Source: Acridotheres tristis
Taxonomy: Eukaryota > Chordata > Aves > Passeriformes > Sturnidae
NCBI GenBank assembly: GCA_037013685.1
Contig: CM072899.1
Span: 12,628,479-12,692,478 of the forward strand
Reading direction: 5' to 3'
DNA: 64,000 bases
The notes under the pieces: generated by a model
Seen by the model: only the letters and a program-made list of their open reading frames with translations
What the model was told of the DNA's origin: nothing
Databases searched by the model: none
In this document: positions 23,772-37,300 of the stretch, piece by piece
Layout of the letters: every line of letters begins with the position of its first letter
How positions within the stretch are numbered: position 1 is the first letter of the stretch
Position numbers and translations under genes: made by a program

Positions 23772-26512
23772 GGAGGATCTTAGATCCACCTAAGAAATAC
23801 TACTCTGATACTGACTTTAAAAAAAAATATTATGTGAGCCCTCTTCTCTGTGATATTATATTTGTTTGGTTTAGGATTATGTTAAAATATTTTTGTGATT
23901 TAAGTCTCAGTTTTTGAATGATCTCATATGTACTTAGCAATGATGAGCTTGCCTCAAGTATTTATATTTTGCAACACTAACACTAGCGTTTATTTTTTAC
24001 TAAGCCCTGGCCAAAGGGTAAGAGCTATTTGAAAGTTAAATGACTTTATAATTTCCTTGTGAGGGTCATAGTTGAAACTAAATTCTGAAAATGAACTGTG
24101 TAGTGCTGCTCCTTCTGAGTGACACTTTCACCTTAAGAAAATACAAAGGCATATCAGCAGAAACATCAGTTAAATGTTTTTCTGGAGCATTTTGTTTTTA
24201 ATCACGTTTTAAAGGCGAAAAGTATTTTATAGAAATACTGTAAAGGACTGTTTCTTTCAGAGATCAAGTGCGATGGATTTATGTTGGTTTGTTACTGCTT
24301 GTATGTAAGATGTAAAAAAACAAACCCAGTCTGTTTCCTTGGAAAGCAGCAGTCAATTACTTGTGCAGATTTCCAAGCATAGATATCCAATGTATGTGAA
24401 GATGTAGGTGTCCGATGAATTAGCATTGTGGATTTTAAATTCTGTTGTTGCTTTCTTGGTGGTTGATTTCAGGGATTTTTATGATTTATTTAATGATAGT
24501 GGCTTTTAGATTTCCAGCTTTGGAATATCTTAAGGAGCCAGGTTTTGTTTTGGAGTAATGGCAACAATCAGGAACCACGTTTCCTTTTAGGGACAGTCTG
24601 TCAGGTGCTGAGCTCTGCCAAAGGAGAGAGGAGCAGCAAAAGTGTTTTAGCATTTATCCAGATAAGGCTCCATTACTGCTACCCCACTTCTATTCACAGA
24701 AACTTGGAATTTCTTCATGATAATAGAAATTTAGACTTTGCAATGGACAGGGTACATGTTGTCCCTTTACTTTAAAATGAGAATAATGAGGGAAATGTGT
24801 AGAGTTGGAATTCCTGTGCTTTTAGGAAAGCAGAAGGAATGTGTCTTAGAATTTGAGGTGTATGTGAGAATTTCAAGTTGTAATGGGATGTGTGGGAGTC
24901 TTTAGTATTTTGGATGTTTAACAAAGCTGGAGCTTTTGTGTGAAATTTTAAGACTAGGTTTTTGAAAGGTGAAACTTGCTTTCTGGATTATCTTAAAAAC
25001 TTATTCTAAGACAGTTTTGTGGACTGGCATTCACTGGAAATGTTTCGGACTGGCTACCATGTGGCTTCTTTAATGACCAATGTACTTTTTATTTGGTTAG
25101 AATACCCCACTTCCAGCAAATACCCTTTGATTTTTCTTTTAATGCTTCCCACTGTTTGTCCTGCTCATTATTACATTCCTCTAACTGAAGTCACAGTGCA
25201 GATGTGGAATCTAGCAACTAAATCCTACAGAAATTGAAAATTGAGAGATTTTTCCAAGTAATTTAACTCTAAAATTTTTCTCATTGTGTGAGAAATGTCA
25301 TGGGACATTGAATGGAGTGAAAGAATTGATGAAAGTGGTGTATATACCAATATATTGTATAGATATATGTGGAAATGATGTGCTGTAGTTTCAGGAAGTA
25401 CTGTGGAGCTGGGGTGGGAAGCCACTAGAGAAAGCATTGTCTTATAGTGATTACTTAGTTGGATATAATATGCAATTTATTTTGAAGGAAATGTAACAAA
25501 AAATCTCTGCAATTTGAGTTTAGTCCAAAAATACATTTTGCACAGAGCATTGTTAATGTGTGGGGCCGTTTCCATCCCAGTGAATAACTCAGATCACTTA
25601 GGATGCTGACTAATAAGACATAATCTTCTCCATACATTGAGAGATTTACAGAGCACATCTTGGTCACTTCATTCCAATTCCTCATGGGGGTTTAATATGT
25701 CTGTACCTGTGGTTACACTATTTGGTATGTTTGAATTGTTTCATTGCAAGACTTGGAGGCCACAGTACTTGAATTCTCAGGAGCTGATTTTTCTTTGTCA
25801 GGTATGAGTTGAGTCCTGTTAAACATTTTGCTGCTGCCTCTTCAGTTTTCAGTGTTATCTAAACACTTTTTATGATCAGTAAAATTAATTTACTGGTAAT
25901 CTGCTTAGATATATATTTCATTATCTCTTGGCACATGCAGTGTCTGAATTATTAATTACTTTATAAAACAGCACAGGTCTGTTATTTCTGTGATGGTAAG
26001 GCTTTTGACTTAAATAGTTTTCTGTAGTGCCTTCTTTTTCTCAAAATATATTGCTGAAATACAGTTCTTACCACTTAGGAACAATTTGAACAATTCAGAT
26101 TAGTGGACAAATATGACCTGGTAAATAAAGCATAGTTATTTTTGTTGACCTATGTCCAGTAATAGTGGAAGAAATGGGTACTCTCAGAGGCTTCTCTGGA
26201 AGAGAGTTTGCTGTGTAAAGCAAGTTTATTTTTGATGGCTGAGTCTTGGCAGTCGTGATGCACCTCAGCTTTCATTTATAGACCTCATTTGAAATCTGCT
26301 CAAACCATTTGTTTTTCCTTAAGGAAACAGTTACAGTAACATCTGTCATCAACTTCAAATGTGAAGTCGGGTGCCTGTGAGGGCTTACAAATTGCACTTG
26401 TGGACTGGTGTGATTGTGCTTAGCTGAGTGAGCCCAAAGGGGAAAGGTTGGGCTGTGCTGTGAAATTATGAGCCGGCCACCAAGTGCTTGGGGAACTCTT
26501 CAACTTTTGGTG

Positions 26513-26532
26513 AATAAATAAATAAATAAAAA
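26513..26532. repeat. AATA tetranucleotide run
   Basis: About four and a half AATA units in a row, ending in an A-rich tail. Microsatellite in intron 1. Confidence 0.8.
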
Positions 26533-29500
26533 GGCAATTCCTGAAGTGCAGCGTCTTCTAATGGCTCCAGGGTGCTAATTCTATGATGAATTGAAAGCTA
26601 ATCTGCTAAATCACTTGCATCACTTACAGAGCCTATAAGTTGCTTGGACAGCTTTGATCTGATGTGGCTGAAGCACAGCCAGTTTTTCTTTGGCATGGTG
26701 CTGAAATGTGCATGCTCTTGTAGCTGACCAAAGAGAACAGAGGAGAGATGTTCTACAGGTTTTTAAATTGTGATGGTTTCAAAACATGCAGAATGCACAA
26801 ACATGCTTCTTGTTTTGCAGTTTGAGTAGGCCTATTGCTCTTCTAGAATCAAATAAATGTAAGGTGAGAATGGATATTTAGGCTTGCTAAATATCCCAGT
26901 AGTTAAGTATTCTAAGAAACTGCTGGGGGCTGCATGGGTAGTCTCAATAGCTGAACCTTTGACTATTTTGTTGCCTTTTTAATGAGAATGGAAGCTTTGT
27001 AGCAAAAAAAGAAAAATATAGCTTTATCCTACAAATGTGTAAGCCTGTGTTTAGTAACACTCATGAGAGTATCCTTAGTGAATTCAATTGAAAGTACTCC
27101 ATTGTGTGGGAGTATCTCTGTTGGTTTTTAAAACATTAAGAGTTATAAATGTATCTTAAAACGATGACATAATTGTAAACGACAATATTTTTAAGCATAC
27201 GTCATGTGAAAATGGACAAACTTACTGGTCACACTACAAACTTGGTCAATTGCTTTTACACTATTTTCAGTTCTTAGGTTATCTTACTAAAACACATGTA
27301 GTCTTTAATATGCACTTAATATATATATTAACAGACTTTTTTTTCAAAGAATTGGTATAAATGCTGACAGTACAGAAATGACAGAACAAGTCTGGTCTTT
27401 CAGATTTTTTTCTAGAAAACATTTAGGTTTTCTTAAATCATGCTTATTTTAAAGCTCTACCTTCTCAAAGGATAATTCAGTCTATAACTTTTTCTGTAGA
27501 TTAGGCATTCAAGTTAGGTAAATGCTGACAAAAGCAAAGCATAAACCGTGCTAATAATTAGGCATAACTTTCAAGTAGTCCTGAAGAATGTTGTATACTT
27601 TTACATTTTAGTATTTTTTCCCCAAAGGAGACTATTTTAGTAAAATTCAAGACATATGATTGTTGTTGTTTTTCTTTAATAGTTATTAAATGAAAATACT
27701 GTTTGCCTGTTTTTCCATGTGCCTTTGAATAATCCTTCACAAAATACTGGAGTTTGTGAATGCCAACTTGCATTGATAAATGAGAATTCTTATTGAGAAG
27801 AGAATAAAAGGCAGGTGATTAACAATTGCAGGGTGGAAGGCATGATGAATACAGACTAGGGTGTAGAATTTAGCACACGAGACACCTGCACACCTGCAAG
27901 GACTGAAATGTTAGGAAATATTTCTCTGGAAATCCTAAAGCTTGCCAGGCCTTTGGAAATATCTCTGTGTCCTGGGAAGGTCATTATGGTGCAGGGAAGT
28001 TGAGAATGAAAAAAATGAAGAGGGACACGCAGCGTTTTGGAATTTGTGTTTCTGTCCCCTTGTTGCTTGTGATTCACACCATCCACCCTCCTACCCACCA
28101 ATAAAAAATAGAATCCCAGTGTTAAGAGTTGCAGAGAGCAGATGGGCAGCAAAACAATGACACAGTGAGTGTGGGACTGGGAGCTTCAGTCACTTAAAGC
28201 TGAGGTGTTTTACCCTGCACCTCTGAAACTCTTCATGCCACTGTTGTGCTTGTTACCTAAACCAAGGGTGACACCAAAGATCCTGCTTCTGTGAGCAGGG
28301 ACTGGATGGTGAGAAATGCTCAGCACTGGCAGGTAACTTGTACAGACTGTACGTGGTTGTGTTTGCCCAGATTTGGCAGATAGGCTGCCCTATAGCTTTT
28401 TATAAAGATACAGTGTGTTCTCTGGAATAACAATTAAAATTAGATGTGATGGTTCTGCCTTGGCTTGGCTACAGAAGCCTTTTTTTTTTATGTTTCAATT
28501 TTCAGGCCTTTAATATTTTACACAACAGCAGAAAAATAAAACAAGCTTGGAATTTCTCACCTCTGTTAAACATCTTAGAAACCCCAGGAAGACTTGTCAC
28601 ATGCAGGACTACAGGAAAGAATTGTTTTAATATTAGACATAAAAGGTTAAGAATTGGAGTTTGAGCAACAGAGAGACCTAACTTGGAAGTTAGAAAATGA
28701 TGGATGTGTCAACTGGTGGAGTTCAAGTACTACTTATATTATTTAAAGCCTATCTCTAACTAGTATGATGTTTTAAAACAATTACAATGTCTCAAACGTT
28801 GTAATAGAGTAAAATGCTTTGAAAGATATGCACCTCTCTTGAACACCAGGCTTGTTTTAAACCCATGAAGCTTGCATAAAAGAGTTAAAAAGGTATTGTT
28901 GACCCTTCACTTAAGTACATTTGAGAATAATATAATTGACAATCCTGATAATGGTGTCAGAATTGCTTGCTTTTCAAGATTTTTAATACGGCATTTTGAG
29001 CAAATATTTCAATTGGTGCAGTTTTCTGATTGCATGACAAGTATTCATTGCTGTCACTGTGCCTGACAGCATTAGAATGCCTGACAGCTTTATTTTCTCT
29101 GTGTGTCATTAGATGCATATTGAGCAGCCACTCCTGCTTTTGCCTTCATATTTTCTTCTGTGTGAAAGAGCACTGAAGGCAGGCAGGCCTGGTGAGCTGT
29201 TCTGAGGTGATAAATGCCACTTCTTCCATTTAGCACTGATGGGAGTTCAGGGACAGGAACAGCTCGCAGACATTAAAACAGGCTTTGGAAGTCACTTTAT
29301 TTACAGCTACCTGTGTGCAATTTTTACAACGAGCTACAAGAGAGGGAATAAATTAATGTCTGTTAACTAGTAAAAAAAATTTATTGTGCAGACTGTAGTA
29401 AAACTTTAATTTACATTAAAAATGCAGATTCAGGATGCTGTAAGGAACCTAAATGAAAATGTTGCTTTTGAAGTTGTCATGTGTGCTTTCTTTTTCAAAC

Positions 29501-29781
29501 TTGTAAGGAATAGAAGAGTAGCAAGAAGAAAAGGATTATTTTCTTTTTTGGATTAAAAAAGGCAAGGGAGAAGTAACTTGGTCAGTCTGGTAAGGAGGAA
29601 AAGAGAGTACTTTGTCCTTTTAATAAGAAACAATGCTGGTCACTTACTAACACCATATGAAGAGCACTGTATTTATCTTTTTGCTTGTTTGTTTTTCTAC
29701 TTTCTTAAAAGAAGATATGCCAAGCTGCTCACTCAGATTAATGAAGAAAGGAAGGATACTCTACAACAGATTTGGGTTCTC

Positions 29782-29809
29782 TGTATCTAGTTTGTATCTA
29801 GTTTGTATC
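29782..29809. repeat. 11-base tandem repeat, 2.5 copies
   Basis: TGTATCTAGTT occurs twice in a row, followed by a partial copy (TGTATC). No function is apparent. Confidence 0.8.
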
Positions 29810-32800
29810 AGCTGCCTTTTTTTTTTTCTTTTACATTCTCACAGACAATAAAAAGCACGTGAAGAAAAGGATAGTCTCTGTGAGAATATACTGTGCCACT
29901 ATGAAAGCAGTAGAAAACCTGGGTAAACCAAAAGAAAATGCTAGAAATATTTCTCACTCTTGGTCACTGCTTTTAATACACACGTACTCCTGGTCTTCTG
30001 TGTACAGACATTTTTTTTGTTGTGATGAGAGTATTTAAAAGATGTTATCAAAATAAAGAAATCATTATTGTTTGCTAGGACATGTTTTTATGGAACAGAT
30101 TTTTTTTTTTTGTGAATCTTTTTCCTTTTGTGGTGCCTCAAAGTGCAGTCCTGGCAGAAAAAATAGCAGCATTGTGTTCTACATCACCTCTGTTTTTCTA
30201 TTTTGCTTCTTTTGGTTTATATGTGGGGAGCTGTATAGTACTAAACCGTTTTAGACAGTTGGGAATTGAAGTGATAATTTCTGCACTTAACTGTCACCAC
30301 ATATTGTTTGGGGAGGTTAACTCTAAAGAAGAGCTTTCCTTCAAGCTTTTGGTACTTTTACAAATGTTTGAGCTTTTGGCTCAATGTTAATATTGGCAAG
30401 TGGTTGTACAAAGCTATTAAGTATTTGGCTGATACCCAAACTTCCTGCTGACTAGGTGATTCAGGCCACAGGAGGGGACACTAGAAGCCTAAATCATCCC
30501 TCAGCATGTTGGAGTGTGTAGCCAGTGAAAATCAGAACTTACAGGGAACTGTGTATACAGTATTTCAAGGAAACATTGTAATTATGTTAAATGTAGAAGT
30601 AAGGATTTGGAAACTAACTTGAGCGAGATCTTCTAGTAGCATCCTATTAGAATCCCATGCTCTCCAGTTTTCTATAAAAATAGAAAGCCAAAAGACAAAT
30701 AAAATGAATTGTCAGGCTTCATGTGGGTAATGTGAACCCATGGTGCTGCTGTGTGCAGAGTGCAGGCGATCAGGTGGGGCAGGAAGGTGGGAAATAAGGG
30801 GAGTTGGAGTTGGAACAGGCATCAGGAGGGGCTTTGACATGAATGGATCAGGTTTGCTGGGGTTTGCAAGGCTGATCAGAGCATGGGGCAGAGTGTCTAG
30901 TGCTTGGCCTCCTGCTTCCAGCTGAGAATACATGCTTAATTTTCTGCATCTTAAAAGGATCCACAGAAAATACAGCTTTGGTTGCAGTGCAGAATAAGAA
31001 ACTCATGATTATAACAGTTAATTTTACATCATGTACATTAAAGGCATATCTTTAAAATAAAATATTGAGCCAAGCAGGTCAGCATCTGGTGTGGTTTTTT
31101 TCCTAGTACTAAGCTGATTTGGATTTCAAAACTCAATTCTTATAGGAAAATGTATGTAGTGGGTCTGCAGTATGTCCCTACCAGGCTGAAAGGAGTTGGG
31201 TGACTTTTTTTCTCAGAGGTGGCTTTAGGGGGTATGACCTTTGTGACTCCATTGTCAAGGCTACTGCAACACCTTCAGCTTGAGTAAAAAAATATTACTC
31301 GAGTCTATTAGTATTCTTTCTTCCTTGTCCAATTAAAATGGCAATATAAAATAAATTAATCTTTCAAAGAAGAATTGTCTATATCTTACCTGTCCACTCT
31401 AAGTTCAACGAGAATGGCCCTGTCAGCTGATTCTGTGAGGAGATGGGCTCTCTCCTCTCTTTTTCTCCAGGGAGTAGATGATGATCTGTGTGGCAATTGT
31501 TGAGGTCCTGAGGCTGATATTGCTTCTTCATGTCTTCAATTCCTGATGTGTTGAGACACACAGTAAATCTTCCTGAAGCTAGGAAGGCTCCATGTATAAG
31601 CAGTAAGGAGCAGAAAATAATGTAGGTGCTTTTCTCCCCTCTTTCATAAAGCAATGGTGTATGGCTTCTACTGTGTCTGACACCTCTCAGCCATAAAGGA
31701 AGGCCCCAGTGTTATCCTTAAGAAGTATACACATTTAAAAAGCCTATTTCCATGTGCCTGCCTTTTTCTGAGGTGTTTGCAGGAAAGCCAGCCTGTATAA
31801 TTCAGGTTTGTAGAAGGGTAACAAACTGCAAATGAAAATGGAGAAACTCTAAGAATTTTCTTAAGTCAGGCTTTTCAGCTTTTTGGTCTGTGAGCTGTCC
31901 TTAGTGTAGTCTATTAAAGTATGAAAATCAAGCATATCATCACTGTGTTTGTGTTTCCAACACAGAGGTCTCTGTTTTGATTAGAATAGTTCTAGGGGGA
32001 AAGTAAAAAAAATTGAAAATGCTGGGAGATAATAGCACTTAGATGGCATTTTACTACTTTTTTTCCTGTTTCTTTCAGAATTTTCACAAGCTTACAGAAT
32101 CTACAGTGTTCAATCAGCATTTAAACATTATTAAAGAAGTTCAGTGAGAAGTTACCCTCCCTTTGGATAGGGAATGAGGCTCCTTTTTTCAGTAGAGCTC
32201 AATGGTAAGCACAGAAGTGCAAAGCAAGACAAAAGTGTTCTCTGATATAAGAACTTCCAAAACTTCACACAAGTTGAGAAAATAAAGACCACAACTAATA
32301 AGCTCTAAAAGGCAAAACAAGTACCTAAAAAGACATCTCAGACATAGACAGAAGGCTGACTAAGTTATTAAGTAACTCTTAGCAAGAAATATAAATTACT
32401 GGTTTATCAGACTGTACAATGAAAAGGAAGAATAGTATGGATATGGTCTAAGACACAATATTCTGTACCTCTGCTTTTGAGGATCAACACATTTATACTA
32501 AATCTCACCACCTGGCCATGTATCATATCAGCTGTATCTAAAAATATTTTCTTATGTGCAGTTTCAATTGACTCTGGCAGTTCCTGCTAGCAGTATTATT
32601 TTTTCCCCAGATCCGAGTGTAGTGTGTTCTTGTGGGGTGTTTGTTTTGTTTTGTTTGTGGCTTTTTTTATTGAGTGAGAGAGTGGGGTGAATTCTATCAG
32701 TTTAGAAGATTTGTTGTTGCTTTTGCTCAGGATGTGCCAGGAGCCTGTGGAAGGAAAATGATCTTCAGCTCTGGTCTCATGGGAGGTTTGTCTTTGAAGG

Positions 32801-33494
32801 CGCTACAGAACTATTTCAGCAACTAGAAAGATACAAGGATGGATTTACCAGAGGGCTTGATGAGTTATTTGGCCAGAGGATGGCTGGTACCTGAGAATTA
32901 GGATAAGCAGTTGCATTTCCCTAGTCACCATAATGAGATTTTTTTCTTTTTATTGGTCAATGTGTTGAAGTTGAGACAGCAGAAAAGCTGCAGAAGTTCT
33001 TGTGGTGGAACAAGCTGTGGGCCATCTCTTGAATGCTGCATGACAGCTGAAAACAGGGACAGATTTGGACAATGATGTTAAAATGCTAAAACTTGAAAAA
33101 GTAAATCAACAAGATTACTTTAGGTTTGTGTGCCTTGGGAATGAATGCTGGAGGCTTGAAGAGAGTAGTTCTTAATATCAGCAAGAAATATTTTTCTTTA
33201 TGTAAATTTCAGATTGTCAGTCATTTGAAGTCCATTAACATACCAGCTAAGGTATGCTACTGGGCCCATGTTGTTCATTCCAACTTAGTTTAACAAGCTT
33301 TAGCTCGACAGAGCAAGGAAGAAATTAGGAATTTTATTTTGATTGAAATTAGTTTGAAAATGCATTTTTAACTAATCAGCCTAAATATAAAATGTATAGT
33401 AGAGTTTTATTTTTGAAGTTATTACTCTGGGAAGTTGGTTTTTCTGATATATGGTGATTCCTTGTAAGTTAATTTTCCAAAATAAAAACTTAAT

Positions 33495-33513
33495 TTTGTA
33501 ATTTTTTTTTCAG
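33495..33513 (+). other. ERC2: Splice acceptor of the ERC2 start-codon exon
   Basis: A T-rich tract including ten consecutive T is followed directly by CAG, with exon sequence starting GTCTGTC at 33514. The tract plus CAG is a strong vertebrate acceptor and fits a downstream exon with a clear coding start. Confidence 0.85.
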
Positions 33514-33656
33514 GTCTGTCTTTGGAGGAAAACCAGATTTTGCCTACTGGAAGAATGCAGTGAAACTGCCAGTATTTCTAGCCGGAATTATAAATTTAAT
33601 ATTCAACTTTAGTGTTACTAGTTTCTTACTAAATAGTACCTCAAAGTAGAAGAAAG
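33514..33656 (+). other. ERC2: ERC2 5' UTR portion of the start-codon exon
   Basis: These 143 bases lie between the acceptor and the ATG. They hold a two-codon upstream ORF, ATG-CAG-TGA at 33555-33563, in the same frame as ERC2 but closed at once. An in-frame TAA at 33630-33632 lies 24 bases before the start, so the coding frame cannot extend into upstream exons. This fixes 33657 as the first usable in-frame ATG. Confidence 0.85.
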
Positions 33657-34310
33657 ATGTATGGAAGTGCAAGAACAATCAGCAACTTGGAAGGAAGTCC
33701 CTCCAGGTCCCCCCGCTTGCCAAGGTCCCCTCGCCTGGGTCACAGGAGGACGAGCAGCGGGGGAGGAGGGACAGGGAAGACGTTATCCATGGAGAACATC
33801 CAGTCCCTTAACGCAGCCTATGCAACATCTGGACCAATGTACCTGAGTGACCACGAGGGTGTAGCTTCTACTACTTTCCCAAAGGGCACAATGACTCTTG
33901 GAAGGGCTACAAATCGAGCTGTGTATGGTGGCCGAGTGACAGCCATGGGGAGCAGCCCCAATATTGCTTCTGCTGGACTGTCACATACAGATGTCCTTTC
34001 TTACACTGACCAGCACGGAGGGCTGACCACATCCTCACACCACCACCACCACCAGGTTCCTTCCATGCTGAGACAGGTTAGAGACAGCACCATGTTAGAT
34101 CTGCAGGCTCAGCTGAAGGATCTACAGAGGGAGAATGACCTTCTCAGAAAAGAGCTAGACATTAAGGACAGCAAGCTGGGGTCCTCTATGAACAGCATCA
34201 AAACTTTCTGGAGTCCTGAGCTAAAGAAAGAGAGGGTATTGAGGAAAGAAGAAGCAGCCAGAATGTCAGTTCTTAAAGAACAGATGAGAGTTTCCCATGA
34301 AGAAAATCAG
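33657..34310 (+). CDS. ERC2: ERC2 (CAST / ELKS-alpha), first coding exon, residues 1-218
   Basis: ERC2 is a coiled-coil scaffold of the presynaptic active zone; its family binds RIM, liprin-alpha, Bassoon and Piccolo and helps organise vesicle release. The exon encodes 218 residues of a protein usually about 950 long. The N-terminus (MYGSARTISNLEGSPSRSPR) is basic and rich in Ser-Pro and Arg, followed by a glycine run (35-38), the KTLSMENIQSLNAAYATSGP motif, and a five-histidine run (128-132). A heptad-like coiled coil starts at about 140 and resumes after the FWSPELKKER stretch (184-193), matching the start of the Cast family domain. ERC2 rather than ERC1 is indicated by the TLGRATNRAVYGGRV stretch, the His run and the SHTDVLSYTDQHGG segment. 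The start has A at -3 and an in-frame stop upstream. Ser44 in KTLSMEN probably corresponds to the SAD kinase target reported near Ser45 in rodent CAST (from memory). Later exons lie outside the window. Confidence 0.97.
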
Positions 34311-34316
34311 GTAAGT
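34308..34316 (+). other. ERC2: Splice donor of the ERC2 start-codon exon
   Basis: CAG|GTAAGT is the ideal vertebrate donor. It follows the Gln codon of HEENQ and leaves the reading frame in phase 0; reading through would give only three more residues before a stop. Confidence 0.95.
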
Positions 34317-37300
34317 AATTAGGAGAGTTTCTTTGTGGTCATTTACAACCAAGCATTTGATGTGTTGCTTTTGGTACTGTATCCAGTGCTGGCACAAGTT
34401 TGATATTTGCCACAAGAATTATGTCTTGGTATATCTGCTTCTGATTGCTAAACAGCAAGAAAGCATTCCAATAAGAATCCAAACATAGTTAGGTTCTAAT
34501 TTCCTTCATGCAGCATTCTTACACATTTTAGATGGAGAAAATAATTGTTGTTACCCTTTCTCTAATTTCTAAACTTTCTCTAGGGTTTCCTTTGCAACAA
34601 CTGTCTAAATGTTGTCTTGGCAACACTTTCTGAGGAGCTAAATGAGCCACTTTTTCAAAAGTATAAATAAACATCCAGAGGCATATTTTGTTTAAGCTGT
34701 ACAGTGATTTGACAGTTTTAAAGTTAAAAGGAGATAAATCCTCATATTCAGCTTTCTGTACTTGTGCATTACAGAACGAAGTGTAAGTTTTCAGTAACAT
34801 TTCAGGGACCTGCATGGTAGAAAAGGAATATCTTGTAAATATCTATTTCAAATATTTCTACTCAAGATGTTACATTTTCCTGAAATTATAAAAAGATGCA
34901 AATATTTTAATCTGGATGGATAAATCTGTAAAGTCAAACGTTGAGACTTTGCTATATCAAATATACAACTATTTATACAAAGCTATATGAAACAGCAGCA
35001 TAGAATAGACAAAAAATTTATCCTTTCTTTCTCCACACACTTTTTGGCTTCTGGTCTTATTTTAAAGCTGCTCCTTTTTAGACCATCTGTTAACTTTCCC
35101 CAGACAAAAACACAATCCTGTGTTTCTCTCACTTCCAGATTCCAAATCCAAACTTCTTTGCTGGCAGGCAGCAACAACTGAAATTTTTAATTTACTTCCA
35201 AGTTTGTGATCAATTAGAGCTTCTCAGCAAACTTTCCACCTTTTAGGTGTGTCATCAACCTAAATATCTACAGAGCTGGCAAGTCTGTTACAAGTTATTT
35301 CAGTGGGAAACTGACTGGGTTATCATCAGGAATTCAGTCCAATGAATTAATTAATTACTTTCTTGTATAGATTTTGTATCCAGACCGATGATAGTAGTTG
35401 CTGATTATTCATTTATTTATAGCAGATGCACTAGGATGCTACTAAGACCAATATTACCCAAAAGATGCATGGTGGAGGTTCTATTCTTGAAAAATCCTGT
35501 TGGTTAGATATTTGAATGATGATGGTTGGTGTCCCCTTAGGAGAAGGAATATTCTAATACAGTCTCATGTATTTCTTATGGAAGTGTCACATTAATATCT
35601 TATACTGACATTTGGAATTTGAATCTTGTATTTAGAGACTTTGTCACACACCAATGAGCTTATGTTTTGGTTTTGTCCCCAAAAGCTAGTTTTCCTTATC
35701 TTGAGGGGAAGGTAAACTAGTAACTCAGTTATGAGTTCATTCTTGTCATATCTTATTGACAAATGCTCTTATTTTCTAGTTACATCAAAACTGCTGAAAA
35801 CAATGTGTTTTGCCCTGTGTGTGTATTTAACATGCATCCTTGCTCTATAACACAATAACACCAAGATTGGGTAGCTCAGTGTCCAAACATTGACAGAAGA
35901 GGCTGAGTATACAGAGGTGTCCCCAGATCATCCTCCTGATCCAGCTGCTCTTTCTTTGTGCCTCATAACTCAATGGACTCAATTCAGCCACTTACTTTTG
36001 GACCTGTTTAAAATGCCAGTGTCCACCCTTGGGCTCTTACAGCCCAACATAGCTGTGAGGAACCACTGCCTTTCGTTGGGTTTTGCACCAGACTTCGGCT
36101 GCTTTTGCTAGGATTTCTTGTTCCTTGTACTGAAAGAAGCAATAAATCATTGATGCCTGGTGTCTCAGTGCTGCTTTGGACTTTACACTTCCATCATCAC
36201 ATCCCTCCCTCAGCTCTTTTCCAGACAGGACAATCTTACCATGTGTGATAATTCCTTGTGAAACAGTAACATGATGTTTTTCAGACCTATTACATGTTTG
36301 GGATTTTTTTTTTGAGGCAAGGAGGTCAAAACAGCTTGAGTTTTTGATAAGGTATAAAATGAGTTGTGTCGATGTAGTGTTTGCCCTTTTATTCTGTATG
36401 TCTCTTACAGAAATTCCCAACAATTTGTTTGTTCTTTCCAGTTTTGGATGCCTTTATTTTTGCTGCTACTGAGTACTAAGCTAATATCTTAATGGAAATA
36501 TTTATCATAGTTGAGAAAAACCCTCACCATTAATTCTAACCAGCTTAGATCCCAGCTTGTTATGCTTAAAGGTAGGATTACTTTCACTTGTGTGCCACTT
36601 TTATCTCCCTGAATTTCATCTGCCAGCCTCTGACTATTTGCTTAGTCTTATAAAATTGTTCTTTGCATTTGGTTTTTGTCTGTGCTGCTCTGAATAGCCA
36701 AACACCTTGAGGAAAATTAGTCATTTTACTGATCACCCTGATCTCTGGGTTACTCAGGAAGTGTCAGTCAGCAGAAAGCCCAGCCACAGGTTCCAGCAAA
36801 ACTCCACAGGGACCTTCTGTTAGTTTTAGGAGACAACCATGTGCATCTGCTGTTTCCTCTCTCGTAGTCAAACATTTGGGTATAAAAGCACCCATCCTTT
36901 TCTGTAATTGCTGCTTCCTTCTCTTGTAAGCATTGGAGAGAAGCCTTTCTGAAGGAATGGCTTTGGCAGCCCAAGCTGACCGTGTCAGTTTGTTTGCCAC
37001 TCTTATCCAGAGGGCTATTGATTCTTTCCAACAACTAATTTAAATTAGAATCATCAAAAAGCTGTCATTTTAAAGAACAAAAAAGGTGATGTGCTCTATC
37101 GCATCTATCCTAAAAGTGCTCAGCCTATCCTTGTGTGTCTGAGGTTTACTGATAAAACTTTCTTAAAAACTGAGTTGTTTCATACTGAAACGCTAAAAAG
37201 CGTTTTCACATTGGCTGTCCGTGATGAAAGTGACCTTGCCTGGATTCCTGGGTCTCCTAGCAAAGTTTGGGAACTCCCAGGAGACTGGAGAAGGGCATAT

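Larger units (their letters stand above)
21028..33513 (+). other. ERC2: Predicted ERC2 intron 1
   Basis: The intron starts at the GTGAGA donor after the predicted exon 1 and ends at a T-rich tract plus CAG at 33513. Apart from the CpG island at 21.8-22.6 kb it is AT-rich, with no recognisable exon. It contains a T18 run (21297-21314), TA/GATA simple sequence (23731-23771), an AATA run (26513-26532) and an 11-base tandem repeat (29782-29809). A minus-strand open frame at 31379-31654 ends on a consensus donor and is treated as a finding only. Confidence 0.5.
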
